A program made the translations under genes and the position numbers. DNA of 64,000 nt from Cavia porcellus (Eukaryota > Chordata > Mammalia > Rodentia > Caviidae), in contig NW_026947703.1 in the NCBI RefSeq assembly GCF_034190915.1, positions 186,001 to 250,000 on the forward strand, given 5' to 3'. This document shows positions 22,690-32,790 of this stretch, in pieces (the first letter of the stretch is position 1; each line of letters starts with the position of its first letter). The notes below the pieces were generated by a model, which searched no databases, had not been told where the DNA came from, and saw only the letters and a program-made list of their open reading frames with translations.

Positions 22690-25600
22690 TAAAAATAAAC
22701 TCAAAAATGAAGAGACGACACTAATAAATATAAATACACATGCACTCAACTGTGTAAAACAAATATTAACAGACATGAAGAATCAAATAAATACTACCAC
22801 TATCACAAACACACAATCAACCAAACAAAAAAATCAACAAAGAAATACCAGAAGTGACCAAGCTTGTGAACAAATGATCACACTAGATACCTACAAGGTT
22901 CTACCTCTGGATATCAGAATATGCAGTCTTCTCAGCTGCACGTAGGATGTAATCCAAAATAGACCACATACTACCCTACAGAACATGCTTGAGTAAATGA
23001 AAAGAAACTGAAATCACTCCGTGCATATTATCAGACTATAGTGTGATGAAATTGGAAAGCAATAGCAAAAGAAAACGCGAAAGCTCCATAAACATGTAGA
23101 AAGTAAATAACACTCTTGTGAACAACCAATGAGCCACAGAAGAAAATGAAGAAATTAAACATTATCTACAAGTAAATGCTAGTGCCAGTACAACACACTG
23201 AAACATAGAGGACATAATGAAAACACTCCTAAGTGGAAAATGCAGTACTTAATGCTCATATCAGGAAAACAAAATCAGTTCAAATAAAAAACCTAATATT
23301 GAACTTCAAACCTCTGAAAAAAGAACTGAAAACCAAAGCTCTTACACTGGAGGAAATTATAAACGTCAGAGCAGAAATTAATGTAAATGTGACTAAGAAA
23401 ATGATACAAATAATGAATTTAAGTGTTGGTTCTTTGAAAGTTTAAATAAAAACTGAGAAACCTTTGGCCAACCGTATCACAAAAAAAGAAAGAGAAGACT
23501 CAAATTCATGCATCACTAAGAATGAAAAGGGTGAAAACACAGGAGATCCTGTAGAAATCCAGAAGATCATCGATATGCACTTTGAGGACCTTTATTCTAA
23601 TAAGATGGAAAAAATAGAAGAAATGGACAGATTCTGAGGTGCATATGAATTACCAAAGCTGAATCTAGAAGTTGTAAAAATTCTAAATAATGCAACGAAA
23701 ATTGAAGAATTATAAAACTAACAACAATGAAAAGCCCAGGTCCTGTGGACTTAAATCTGAATTGTACAAGAAATTTAGAAATTTAATGCCACTGATTCTC
23801 AAAATCTTTAATGCATTTGAAACAGAAGTAGTACCCCCAAATTAATTCATGGAGGCAAATATCACCCAATACCAAAAGCTGATAAGGACCCACCCAGAAA
23901 GTACAACTACAGGAAAAATTCCCTACTCAATAAAGGGCAAAAATCCTCAGCAAAATACTGGCCAACAGAATTCATCGAATCATCAAGAAGATCATAAAGC
24001 ATCACCAAGTAGGTTTCATCCAGGAGATGCAGAGATGGTTGAACATATGCAAACCAATAAATGTAATACACGATATGAACAAAGTCAAAGATAAAAATCA
24101 AATAATCATCTCTATAGTCGCATAAAAAGCATTTGATGAAGTCCAACACCCAGTTGTGATTTAAAAATAAAACTACAGAAAATTGGAATAGATGGTCTTT
24201 ATCTCAATCTATAAAATCCATCTATGACAAACCAATAGCCAACATCATACTAATTGGGAAAAATAAGAAAGCTTTCACTCTAAAATCAGGAACAACACAA
24301 GGACTTCCATTATCATCACTCCTATTCAGTGTAGTTCTACAAATGTTGGCCAGAACAACTAGACAAGAGAAATTATAAAAGGAATAAAGATAGGAAAGGA
24401 ATAAATAATCGTCATTTGCAGATGACATGTCGTTCTACAGAGATGACCCCCAAAACTCCACCAAAGACTTCTAGATAAAAGAATCAAATTCAGCAGTATA
24501 TCTGGATACAAAGTCAACACTGAAAAATCAACAGCATTCCCGTACACAAATGACAAAATCACTGAGGGAGAAATTAGGAAAATAGCATCTTTCACAATAA
24601 CTTACCAAAAAAAAAAAAAAAAAAGAGAGAGAAATACTTAGGAGTAAATCTAACAAAGTAAGTAAGAGAGCTTTATGTTACAAACAATAGTACTCTGAAA
24701 AATGAGCACAAAGACGATATCAGAAAATGTAAACACATTCCTTGCTCCCGCGTAAGAATAAGCAACATAGTGAAAACGGCAATGCTTCCAAAATTGTTAT
24801 ACAGATTTACTGCAGTCCCAATCAAATACTACTGGAATACTCCCCCACCCAGAGACCTAGAGAAATCACTCCTAAAATTCATTTGGATCCAGAAGAGACC
24901 GTACATAAGCAAAAACAATTCTTGAAAATAAAGGCAAGACAGGGGCATCACAATCCCTGACTTGAAACTATACTACAAAACTACTATAATAAAATAGCAT
25001 GTTACTGGCAAAAAAACAGACCTGAGAATCAATGCAACAGAGTAGAAGATACGAGAACAACTCCAAACAAAATCAGCCACCTTATCTTTGACTAAAAGGA
25101 CAAATACATTCACTGCAAGAAAGCATCTTTAATAAATGCTTCTGAAAAACTGGCTTTCTACGTGCCAAAGACTAAAGTTTGACTTATATCTATCAGTATG
25201 CATTAAAATTAAAGCAACATTGATCACAGCTCAAAATATTGAACCAGAAACACAAAATCTGTTGGAAGATACAATAGGTAGAACTCTTTAAGATACAGGT
25301 GTAGGCAAAAGTGATATATGCACACCCCTGTTTATAGCAGCACAGTTTATAATAGCTAAATTTTGGAAGCAACCTAAATGCAATCAGCTGATGAAAAGGA
25401 CAAGGGAGATGTGGGCTTTTATATAATGGAATACTACTCAGCCACAAACATTTATAATTAAATGAATAGATCTTGAGACCATGCTCTTAAGGGAAATAAA
25501 TCATCCAAATCTGCAAATATTACAGTCTCTCTGGTATGAGAAATTCAAAGTATAAATAAGTTTCTATATGTATAATATATATTTAAAATAGGAAGAAATT

Positions 25601-25985
25601 TTCCCTTTTTTTGAAGCAATTTTAATGAGAAGATGCAGGAACTGAAAGCAAAACCTTACCAATTGCAATCAGGTAGATTTCAATTATGAAGTAATAACCC
25701 TGTAAGTCTAAAAGTCTCACAGATAATTTTAAAATCATCTTTCAATGGGAGGGAAGGAAGCTAAGCTCCTCTTCTCCCCCCGTCCCCCTGCGCTGTGATC
25801 AACCAGCTGATTTAGAAGAACTGTATTTTTGGATTGACTTTGAAAGTCTAAAGTCAGGCAACTATTTAGAGGACAACAATATGCAATACAGTAACTATTG
25901 TAGATTTCTTACCATCTTACGACTTTTTCCTTTTGTTTCACTGCTGTTTTATTCCCTTTAAAATCAAATTTTAAAAAATCATCTT
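22690..25985 (+). mobile_element. L1 element, 5'-truncated, copy B
   Basis: Collinear with the L1 at 5985-9262. It keeps the polymerase F-A-D-D codons at 24415-24426, yet has frameshifts and stops throughout ORF2. An A-rich slippage run lies at about 24605-24625. The 3'-UTR ends at about 25985. The element is dead. Confidence 0.9.
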
Positions 25986-26274
25986 TATCAATTTGCATTA
26001 TATAAAAAATAACGAATTTGACCTCCTTAGATGTTATGTTGACAGTTACACATATTACTACCTATTTGCAGTGAGGACATTTTTTAAGCTACTTCAAGTA
26101 TTTTTCAAACAAAGCAAAACCAAAAATAAATGCTTATATATATGACTAGTATTTGTTTTTCCAACACATCTAAGTGTCTTCTTTGATCTCCAGAGTTTAA
26201 CATAAAAATGAATAAGCACCACTTACTGTAGTTTTTTGGTTGTTGGTTTTGTTGTTGCTGTCATTTCATTTTTT

Positions 26275-26346
26275 ATACTGGAAATCAAACTCACCATCTT
26301 GTGCTTACCAAGTAGGTGTTATGCCACTGAGCTTTATCTCTAGCCC
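26275..26346 (-). mobile_element. ID SINE, reverse (copy B)
   Basis: Orthologous position and orientation to 9561-9631 in copy A. Confidence 0.8.
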
Positions 26347-26654
26347 TACTGCAGTTTTTCATGTGAATTAATTGTAAGAAGGTAAAATCAGATATTATAT
26401 ATTTAAGTAGAAGTTGGTAAGAAACTATATTATTGCCATAATCAATTTTACAAACAGTTTGTGGAAAAAACAAGAAAAGTTCACTCACTTATAGAAGTTC
26501 TTACAAGCTTGCTGTCCTTTTTATTTTATTTCTTGTGAAAATAAAAGCTTTATAAACCCTCCTAGTCCTTCAGCCAAAAATTATTTTTAATTAATTTTGT
26601 GAAAATTAAAAGTTGATACTTTTCCTATTCCATTCAAATTAATGCCTAATGCTT

Positions 26655-27240
26655 TTATATTTTTTTTTAATTTTGAAAGTAGTAAAGTACAACAGAACAA
26701 GACAGAATAAAGTCAGCTGAGACCGTGTAGTGAAACTGGTACAGAACTTCACAGCAGGTTACCAGGGTGACAGTAATAGCTATCACGTATATTTTGTTAT
26801 CTTAATAATAGTTGTTCTTTCAATCATGCATATCAAAATAAAATGAAATACAGAACATTATAGAACTTATCAAAACAGGATAGTGAATAAAGCTGTACCA
26901 TTAATCAGAATAAAGCAAAAAAGCAATAAAATTATTTGCCTTCAAAGAGATGGTAGAAGGAAATCCCCCTTATTTGCTATGGTCAAACTCCCAAGAGATG
27001 CTCAGATTTCTGGTTCCCATTGGCTAACGGGGAGACAGGGGATGGGGTAAGGGGAAGTGGGATGTCTGACTCTAGGCCGTGCACCAGTAGGTGCACTATT
27101 GCATAGCAGGGAGACAAGCTGCTTGCTGGGTTTCCCAGCGTCCTAAGTTCCAGCATGGTGTGGATCTCAGAAGACACTAGCGGTTCTCCCCCTGGAAGGG
27201 CCACAGTCTCAGAAGAAATTTTCAAAAGGAAAAGTACCTA
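26655..27240 (-). mobile_element. Minus-strand L1 3'-UTR (copy B, uninterrupted)
   Basis: Pairs with 9945-10800 but lacks the nested insert; the empty target is at about 26888-26903. Confidence 0.65.
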
Positions 27241-27469
27241 ATGGGGTAAAGGGGAAAGGAAATAAGGGAAAAATGAGAAAAGAGAAATAAAATGGAAACA
27301 GCTTTCTAATAAGAAGGATAAGAGGGGATGCAGGGAGGGCAGTAGAATGGGAAAAAAGAGGAATGAATGTATATCATGTACAGGACCAAATTGCTAATAA
27401 TGAATAGTATCATTATGTATATCTAAATTATACAAATAAACTTAATTTTTAAAAATCAGTAGGCATCAA

Positions 27470-28137
27470 TACAATTGTAATGGAGTACCTCAATACTCCA
27501 CTATCACAAATAGAACACTAGACAAAAAAATCAGTAAAGTAATATCAATATTGAACCAAACCCTTGAACAAATGGCCTTAAGAGAGAGTCACTGTGCATT
27601 TCACCTAACAACAAAATACACATTCTTCTCAGCAGCACATGGGACTTTCTCCAAAATATACCATGTGCTAGCCAATAAAGAATACTTAAATATATGCAAA
27701 AAACTCAAAGTTAAACCAAGCATAATACAAGGTGATAGTGTGATGAAACTAGAAATCAATGACAAACAAACCACTATAACTGTACACACAGATGGAAATT
27801 AAACGTCTCCTGAATAAAGAATGAGTCATAGATAAAATTAAGGGAAAAGATCACAGAATTTCTTTTTCTTTTTTCCCTTTTTTCTTTTTCTTTTCTGTTT
27901 TCTTTTTCTTATTTTAAAGATAAAAAAGAAATAATAGAAAAATCAAAAAACAAACAAAACAGAAAAAAGCAACAAAAGCAAAATGACGACAACAAAGAAT
28001 AGCTATACAGGTTTGAAAAACAAGATGATAGAAATTTACCAGCGTTATATTGTCATATTGCATATTGTTATATTCAAAATAGTTGCTCAGTTACCAGATA
28101 CAGGAATAAAACAAAACGGTAAAACTGAAGAAAACAT
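27470..28137. mobile_element. L1 endonuclease fragment followed by minus-strand L1 3'-UTR (copy B)
   Basis: 27470-27845 pairs with 11040-11425 (plus-strand ORF2 endonuclease). 27858-28137 pairs with the reversed 3'-UTR of copy A. Similarity ends at about 28137. Confidence 0.7.
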
Positions 28138-28480
28138 TGAATAACTCACTAATAGTGATCAGAAAACAACACTATTTTTTCAGATCCATTTTATTGCAGA
28201 GAGAAAAATAAAACCAAATAAAAAAATAAAATTTCAAAACACAACAATCAAGAACAACAATGGAACACACACTGAGCATTGCCATCCCCAAATCATCACT
28301 CGTAACACAAGACATCTGCATTCAATTGTCCCAACAGCACCAGCACAAATGTTTCTCTTCAATAAACAATGAACTCAGAGCAATCATTAATATAACTACC
28401 CTAATCATGTTTACATACACACACACATATATTGTTTATTTCACTCTAGTGAAGCAATGCAATGTTTGCACATGTCTGAA
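28138..28480 (-). mobile_element. Possible further minus-strand LINE 3'-UTR
   Basis: 'ccattttattgcagagagaa' followed by A-rich text and short 'cagcaccagcacaaatg' blocks resembles a reversed LINE 3' end. Not assignable with certainty. Confidence 0.3.
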
Positions 28481-28482
28481 TT

Positions 28483-28575
28483 CTTTTTTTTTTTTTTTTT
28501 TTTTTTTGTACCGGGAATCCAACTCAAGTCCTTGCCAAGCAGGCACTTATAGCACTGAGCTATATCTGCAGCCCA
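28483..28575 (-). mobile_element. ID SINE, reverse
   Basis: A long T run, then 'gtaccgggaatccaactcaa' ... 'gagctatatctgcagccc'. Confidence 0.88.
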
Positions 28576-29125
28576 TAAAGTACAATATTTTTCACAAAAC
28601 ATTATTTCAAGTTTCTCTAATCCTAATTTTACAACATCTCAAAGTAGCAATAATGTTAAATGGCCTCATGAATCAAAAAATCTAATTATAGTTTTAAGCT
28701 TTTAATTAAAAAATGTATTCTGTCCAGCACATCATAAATATATGAGTAATAAATACCAACAGAAAATGCTCATATGAAGTGAATACTATGTCTACATTTA
28801 TCAAAAGCATGGAAAATATTATCTAACATGTGTAACTTGCTACTCATGAGATTAATGGGATTTATGTAACTTAGCAAACTGTTAACACAAAATAATGAAA
28901 GTGTTGTCTGTATATAAGTCTTTCCATTCTTTCTTATCTGAATTCCATAGGAAAAACTTGAACCATAGCAAAACACAGAGCAAGATCCCAAGAAAGTAGT
29001 TCTCCTTTACAGTTCTTAGCAAAACCCAGGAGAGAAGACTGGAATAATGAAAAAAAAATGATGTATATTCCTAGTACTCAGTTTTCACTGGTTCTCAAAA
29101 CCTAATCTCTCTCTCCCTCCCTCTC
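28576..29125. other. No recognised gene
   Basis: AT-rich, with a short CT-rich run at 29105-29130. No exon or repeat is recognised. Confidence 0.45.
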
Positions 29126-29129
29126 TCTC

Positions 29130-29265
29130 TTCTTACTTTCTGTTGACAAAGAGTCTTGCTAAGTTACCACATTACCTGAGCTGGGCTCAAACTTGTGATC
29201 TTCCTGCCTCAGCTTCTCAGAGAGCTAGGATTACAGGCATGCACCACCACTCCCTAACCGTTTGG
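29130..29265 (-). mobile_element. B1-like SINE, reverse
   Basis: 'agagtcttgctaagttacca' ... 'cctgcctcagcttctcagag' ... 'gattacaggcatgcaccacc' is a reversed 7SL-derived SINE. Confidence 0.75.
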
Positions 29266-29640
29266 GAGTCATCCTGAACTGAATTCTGCCCAGGCTTTGC
29301 ACAGCTCCCGCACTGTGTCAAGATTCCTATACCCTGGTGTACATCGCAGGCTCTGATTCTAGTCTCAAAATCCTTCCCCAATCACATCTGGGCTAAGAAA
29401 AGGCATCATTCACATCCTGTTTTGCCTTTTGTAAAAACAAGCAATTCTTCCCCTTTCTCCTCATGCTTCAGATCAGAGCTTATTAGCCACATCCTCAAAT
29501 ACTCTCATAATCCCCAAATTAGACCCTGATGTAACTTATACTTCTAAGTCAACAGCACATGCTATATGCAAAATTCAATCATCTTTTACCACTATCAGCT
29601 GGGAAATTTTTCTAATACTGAAATTATTTTAATTCTTTAA
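29266..29640. other. No recognised gene
   Basis: Low-copy DNA. It lies where downstream PEX5 TPR exons might be expected on the minus strand, but none is present. Confidence 0.4.
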
Positions 29641-29644
29641 AACC

Positions 29645-29802
29645 CTAGATTGGACACGTGGCTGGTACCTCCAAAAAGAGATTAGCCTGCAATCCCAGAG
29701 CTCTGGAGGTTGAGGCTGGAGGATCGCCACATGTTCAAAGCCAGACATAGTGAATTCAAGGCCTGCCTGGACTACGTAGTAAGACTCTGTCTCAAAGAAA
29801 GG

Positions 29803-29837
<35 letters not shown>

Positions 29838-29840
29838 AAA

Positions 29841-29892
<52 letters not shown>

Positions 29893-29906
29893 AAAGAGAG
29901 AGAGAG

Positions 29907-29955
<49 letters not shown>

Positions 29956-29976
29956 GAAAGAAAGGGATTAGAATGT
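29645..29976 (+). mobile_element. B1 SINE with tail expanded into (AAAG)n
   Basis: A B1 body (29645-29800; 'aggctggaggatcgccacat', 'attcaaggcctgcctggact', 'agactctgtctcaaagaaag') runs directly into a pure (AAAG)n tract at 29800-29976 with a short GA interruption. The microsatellite grew from the SINE tail. Confidence 0.85.
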
Positions 29977-30350
29977 AAACTGAACTTCTGAACTAAAAAG
30001 AATTCTAGCTGTACATTACGGTTTGGAGGCAGGGAGATAGTCCCCACCAAAGGATTCAGGTATCATTTCAATGTGCCTTCCTCATACCTCCAAAGCTGTG
30101 TTCTTAATGCACCATGCACAAGCATCCTGCATAGCACCACACCCCTGGGCTTTCGAAATTAACAAGAGTTTCCTATTACCCTGTAAAGCTTATGTTCAAT
30201 TACTGAAGGACAACAACGGCAAAGGTATGATTCGATTGTCTTTTCGTAGAAAGTAGCTTAAGAAAATACTGAAATGACCTTTGTGTGAATATTCTACAAA
30301 TTCTTATTATAGAAAGGTCACTAAGAAAATCCTAGAACCTGGGTTCTTAC
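29977..30350. other. Low-copy DNA flanking the PEX5 fragment
   Basis: On the minus strand this is intron-like sequence after the last recognisable PEX5 donor. No further PEX5 exon is found. Confidence 0.4.
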
Positions 30351-30470
30351 CTTATCATAAGAAGCAGAGGTGAGGTCATCATAGTCCCAGAGCCAGGGGT
30401 GAGCCTCAGCATCTCCCTTTGCCATCTCCTCCAACTCTGCCTGCAACTGGCCCCAGAAATCCACATCAGA
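30351..30470 (-). pseudogene. PEX5: PEX5 exon d, 40 codons
   Basis: Acceptor 'ccttccttccttcacag', 40 open codons from [16 protein letters not shown] to [11 protein letters not shown], donor GTAAGA. The next PEX5 exon, which leads into the TPR domain, is not found to the left. Confidence 0.9.
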
Positions 30471-30594
30471 CTGTGAAGGAAGGAAGGCAGTAGAGAGAGG
30501 AGCCTTCAGGACCATCTTACACTGCCTTCTGGCCTCTGGGATGCATTCCCTGGGCACTTAAATTTCAGGGTGACAAGGAACCTTCTGAAGAACT

Positions 30595-30695
30595 TTTTCC
30601 AATACAGATTCTTAGATCCCACCCTAAATTCTCAAACAGTAGTCAGGAGTGAGGCCCAGGAGTCTGCATATTGAAAAGCACCAGCAGAATCCTTC
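30595..30695. mobile_element. MER5-like DNA transposon remnant in PEX5 intron
   Basis: 'gatcccaccctaaattctca' and 'gaggcccaggagtctgcata' followed by 'ttgaaaagcaccagcag' resemble the MER5 (hAT-Charlie) consensus. Old and mammal-wide. Confidence 0.5.
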
Positions 30696-30820
30696 CCAAC
30701 TCTGACCCAGATGGTCAGGGACATTAAGAAACAATGTTCCCTGCCTTGCATGTTATGCACCACCCTCCCCAGAGCAGCATTTGCTCACCGGGAGCCCACT
30801 CCTACTCTATCTCCTCTCAC

Positions 30821-30913
30821 CTCTATGGCTGATTCCGCTCGCTCAAACTCCATATCAAGGGCAGATGTGTTTACTGGCCTTGTGAACTGGTCAGCCCAGG
30901 CATCTGAAGTACC
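30821..30913 (-). pseudogene. PEX5: PEX5 exon c, 31 codons
   Basis: Acceptor 'ctttctttgtcacag', 31 open codons from [15 protein letters not shown] to AESAIE, donor GTGAGA. Second WxxxF motif (WADQF). Phase 0 on both sides. Confidence 0.9.
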
Positions 30914-31167
30914 CTGTGACAAAGAAAGAAAGTCAGCACCACCTCCATCAACCTTCTTCCCACTAACCCAGACTAAAGGCCCACTAAGCACCACCAGCCT
31001 GGACTCTGAGAACATTCTCAGATTCTCTATCCCACCCACTCAGGCCCTGGGTGCTACCAAGACAAGCTAATAATAAAATCCCTTTCCCATGTGGAGCCAC
31101 ACAACACTGAGGCCCAGGTCCAGGGCACCAGCTGCCTGAAACAGCCTGGGAAGTGACAATGTCCTAC

Positions 31168-31278
31168 CTGCTGCTGTATAAACTCTGCTGCCCACTGTTC
31201 TTCCTGAGCTCTGCTCGACCCTGCAACAGACTCCAGGGACACCTGGCCCTCGCCAATCTGCCACACGAATTTCAGGAA
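31168..31278 (-). pseudogene. PEX5: PEX5 exon b, 37 codons
   Basis: Acceptor 'ctctgtgcccag', then 37 open codons beginning [17 protein letters not shown] and ending WAAEFIQQQ, then donor GTAGGA. It holds one WxxxF PEX14-binding motif. The W in FLKFVWQ replaces an R of the usual PEX5 sequence as I know it. Confidence 0.88.
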
Positions 31279-31657
31279 CTGGGCACAGAGACACACATAG
31301 GCACCTTGGGAGAGGACTTCCAGGTGTGCATTCAACCATCCCCAAGAGGACCCTGCACTCGTCCTTCCCCTGGCCACCTCTAGCTGAAAACAACATAGGC
31401 CAAAAATATCAGAGAGCAAAAAAAGACAAGAGTTTCTGCCTCTAAAGATTTCAGAGGCATGAGAAAAGACAAAAGGTTAGCTGGCAAGGAATTAGGGAAA
31501 GAATATTGGAAGGAAAAATCCAGAATCCTAAGTCTCTTTATCTAGGAAGAAAGGAACAGACCTACAATCTTATCTCGTCTTTAAAGCAGAGTGAGAGAAG
31601 TAACCTTGGCTTCCAAGACCAGCTCTCCTGAGCACAGTAAGATGGGAGGTCGCTCAC

Positions 31658-31693
31658 CTCAGAGTTTGCAGATTTGGGATCATCACCCTTGGC
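31658..31693 (-). pseudogene. PEX5: PEX5 exon a (3' part only)
   Basis: It encodes AKGDDPKSANSE, ending in GAG followed by GTGAGC (good donor). The codon just upstream, at 31694-31696, is TAG where the PEX5 frame should have a sense codon (Val), and similarity stops there. So either a nonsense change or a duplication breakpoint lies at about 31695. Confidence 0.75.
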
Positions 31694-31696
31694 CTA

Positions 31697-32022
31697 AATA
31701 CCCTGAAATACTTTTATTCACTTGAATGGTTTCACAGTCTTGATATGATTGATGCTATAATATACGAAGTTATACTCAATTATTTCAAGGAAAGAGACAC
31801 TATCGTAACTACTATTATGTCAGGTTATCTGGTGATGAAACACTATGATGCTTAAGTTGTTCTGTTAAAACAGTGACTGATGAGGAAGAAGGTGTTCCTG
31901 AGAATAGTAACACTGTGTCATTTTGTTATTTCTTATTTACTCCTGAGAGAGACCAGCTTGTAAGCGTGATAGTATTTCACTTGACTTTAATGTGGCTTTT
32001 ACAAAAAAATGTTCTGTAGAGA
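31697..32022. other. Low-copy DNA upstream of the PEX5 remnant
   Basis: No further PEX5 exons are seen here, so the duplicated segment seems to stop near 31.7 kb. Confidence 0.4.
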
Positions 32023-32122
32023 GGGCTGGGGATTCAGCTCAGTGGTATAATTGCCTGCTTGGCAAACACAAAGTTGTGAGTTCGATCACCACTACCAAAA
32101 AAAAAAAAAAAAGAAAAGAAAA
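32023..32122 (+). mobile_element. ID SINE
   Basis: 'gggctggggattcagctcag' ... 'gagttcgatcaccactacc' plus an A-rich tail; well preserved A and B boxes. Confidence 0.9.
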
Positions 32123-32439
32123 GGTTCTGTGGTACTTGTTGTAATTTATATACAAGCCATATCTAAAATGATCCAAATGAATAATTTATTCTTTTGAACA
32201 ATTTATTCTTATTCATGAAAATTTGCAATCAAGTGTTTCTATATGTGCCTGTTTTAATTTTTTACTGGTTGGTTATCTTTTATCACTTATCAGTCACGAA
32301 AGCACACGTCAGATTACACTTTCTGCCATGTCTATTTTAACTTACTATGTGCGAATTTAGGAGTGACAATGTTTTCTGTAAGTCATTTAAACTGGTGACT
32401 TTGTTATATCCTCAGTTCAGTTCCCAGAGTTGCCAGACT

Positions 32440-32790
32440 GCTAGTCCTGTACCTGTCGGCCCGCGGCAGCCGCGAGAGGTCTCCCTAACCCGAGCTGCAC
32501 CACCTCCTCCTCAAAGCAGCAGAGGACGAAGCAACGCCCGCCAGGGCCCTCGGATCCGGGAGCCGCTACAGCCAGGAGGGAGGCAGAAGCGCTGCTGCGG
32601 GGCTGGGCGGCCTCCTGCCCAGAGGCTGCAGACCTCTGAGTCCGCCACCTGCTCTTCCCGGGCCTCCTGCGCGGCCCGGTGCGCGCCGCTAGGGGGGCAT
32701 GCAGCGCCTGGGGAGTCAGTAATGGGGGGTTCTCGGGGCTGCTGAGAGCACACATTCATCCACGGAGGATGCTCACGAAAGGTGAGGTAT
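32440..32790. promoter_or_regulatory. CpG island, possible bidirectional promoter or first exon
   Basis: About 330 bp with roughly 30 CpG dinucleotides in an otherwise AT-rich, CpG-poor neighbourhood. Two consensus-like splice donors point outward. On the minus strand GCCGACAG|GTACAGG has its exon edge at 32453. On the plus strand CACGAAAG|GTGAGGT has its exon edge at 32781. Open frames on both strands reach about 100-130 codons, but GC-rich DNA gives these by chance. The gene it belongs to is not recognised. It is only 0.75 kb upstream of the PEX5 fragment, but no early PEX5 exons lie between them. Confidence 0.6.

Larger units (their letters stand above)
22680..28137 (+). repeat. Segmental duplication copy B (pairs with 5975-11708)
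   Basis: Same order of elements as copy A but without the 274-bp insertion. The left end abuts the 3' tail of H2; the right end is inside the minus-strand L1 3'-UTR. Confidence 0.9.
30351..31696 (-). pseudogene. PEX5: PEX5 partial duplicate (four exons, introns kept)
   Basis: PEX5 is the cytosolic receptor that imports PTS1 proteins into peroxisomes. Its N-terminal half binds the docking protein PEX14 through WxxxF/Y motifs and its C-terminal TPRs bind the cargo signal. Here four consecutive exons from the middle of the N-terminal half appear in order with introns of 379, 254 and 350 bp. Three are fully open with canonical GT/AG and matching phase 0, and encode two WxxxF motifs (W-AAEF, W-ADQF). 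The upstream exon is cut or carries a stop, and no start, early exons or TPR exons are present. It is an unprocessed, truncated copy rather than a working receptor. Identification is from recognition of the protein text; high confidence for the family, since the paralogue PEX5L fits less well. Confidence 0.88.

Noticed and set aside
30351..31696. Functional PEX5 gene
   Set aside because: No start, N-terminal exons or TPR exons lie in the expected places, and the first exon is broken. Only a slice is present.
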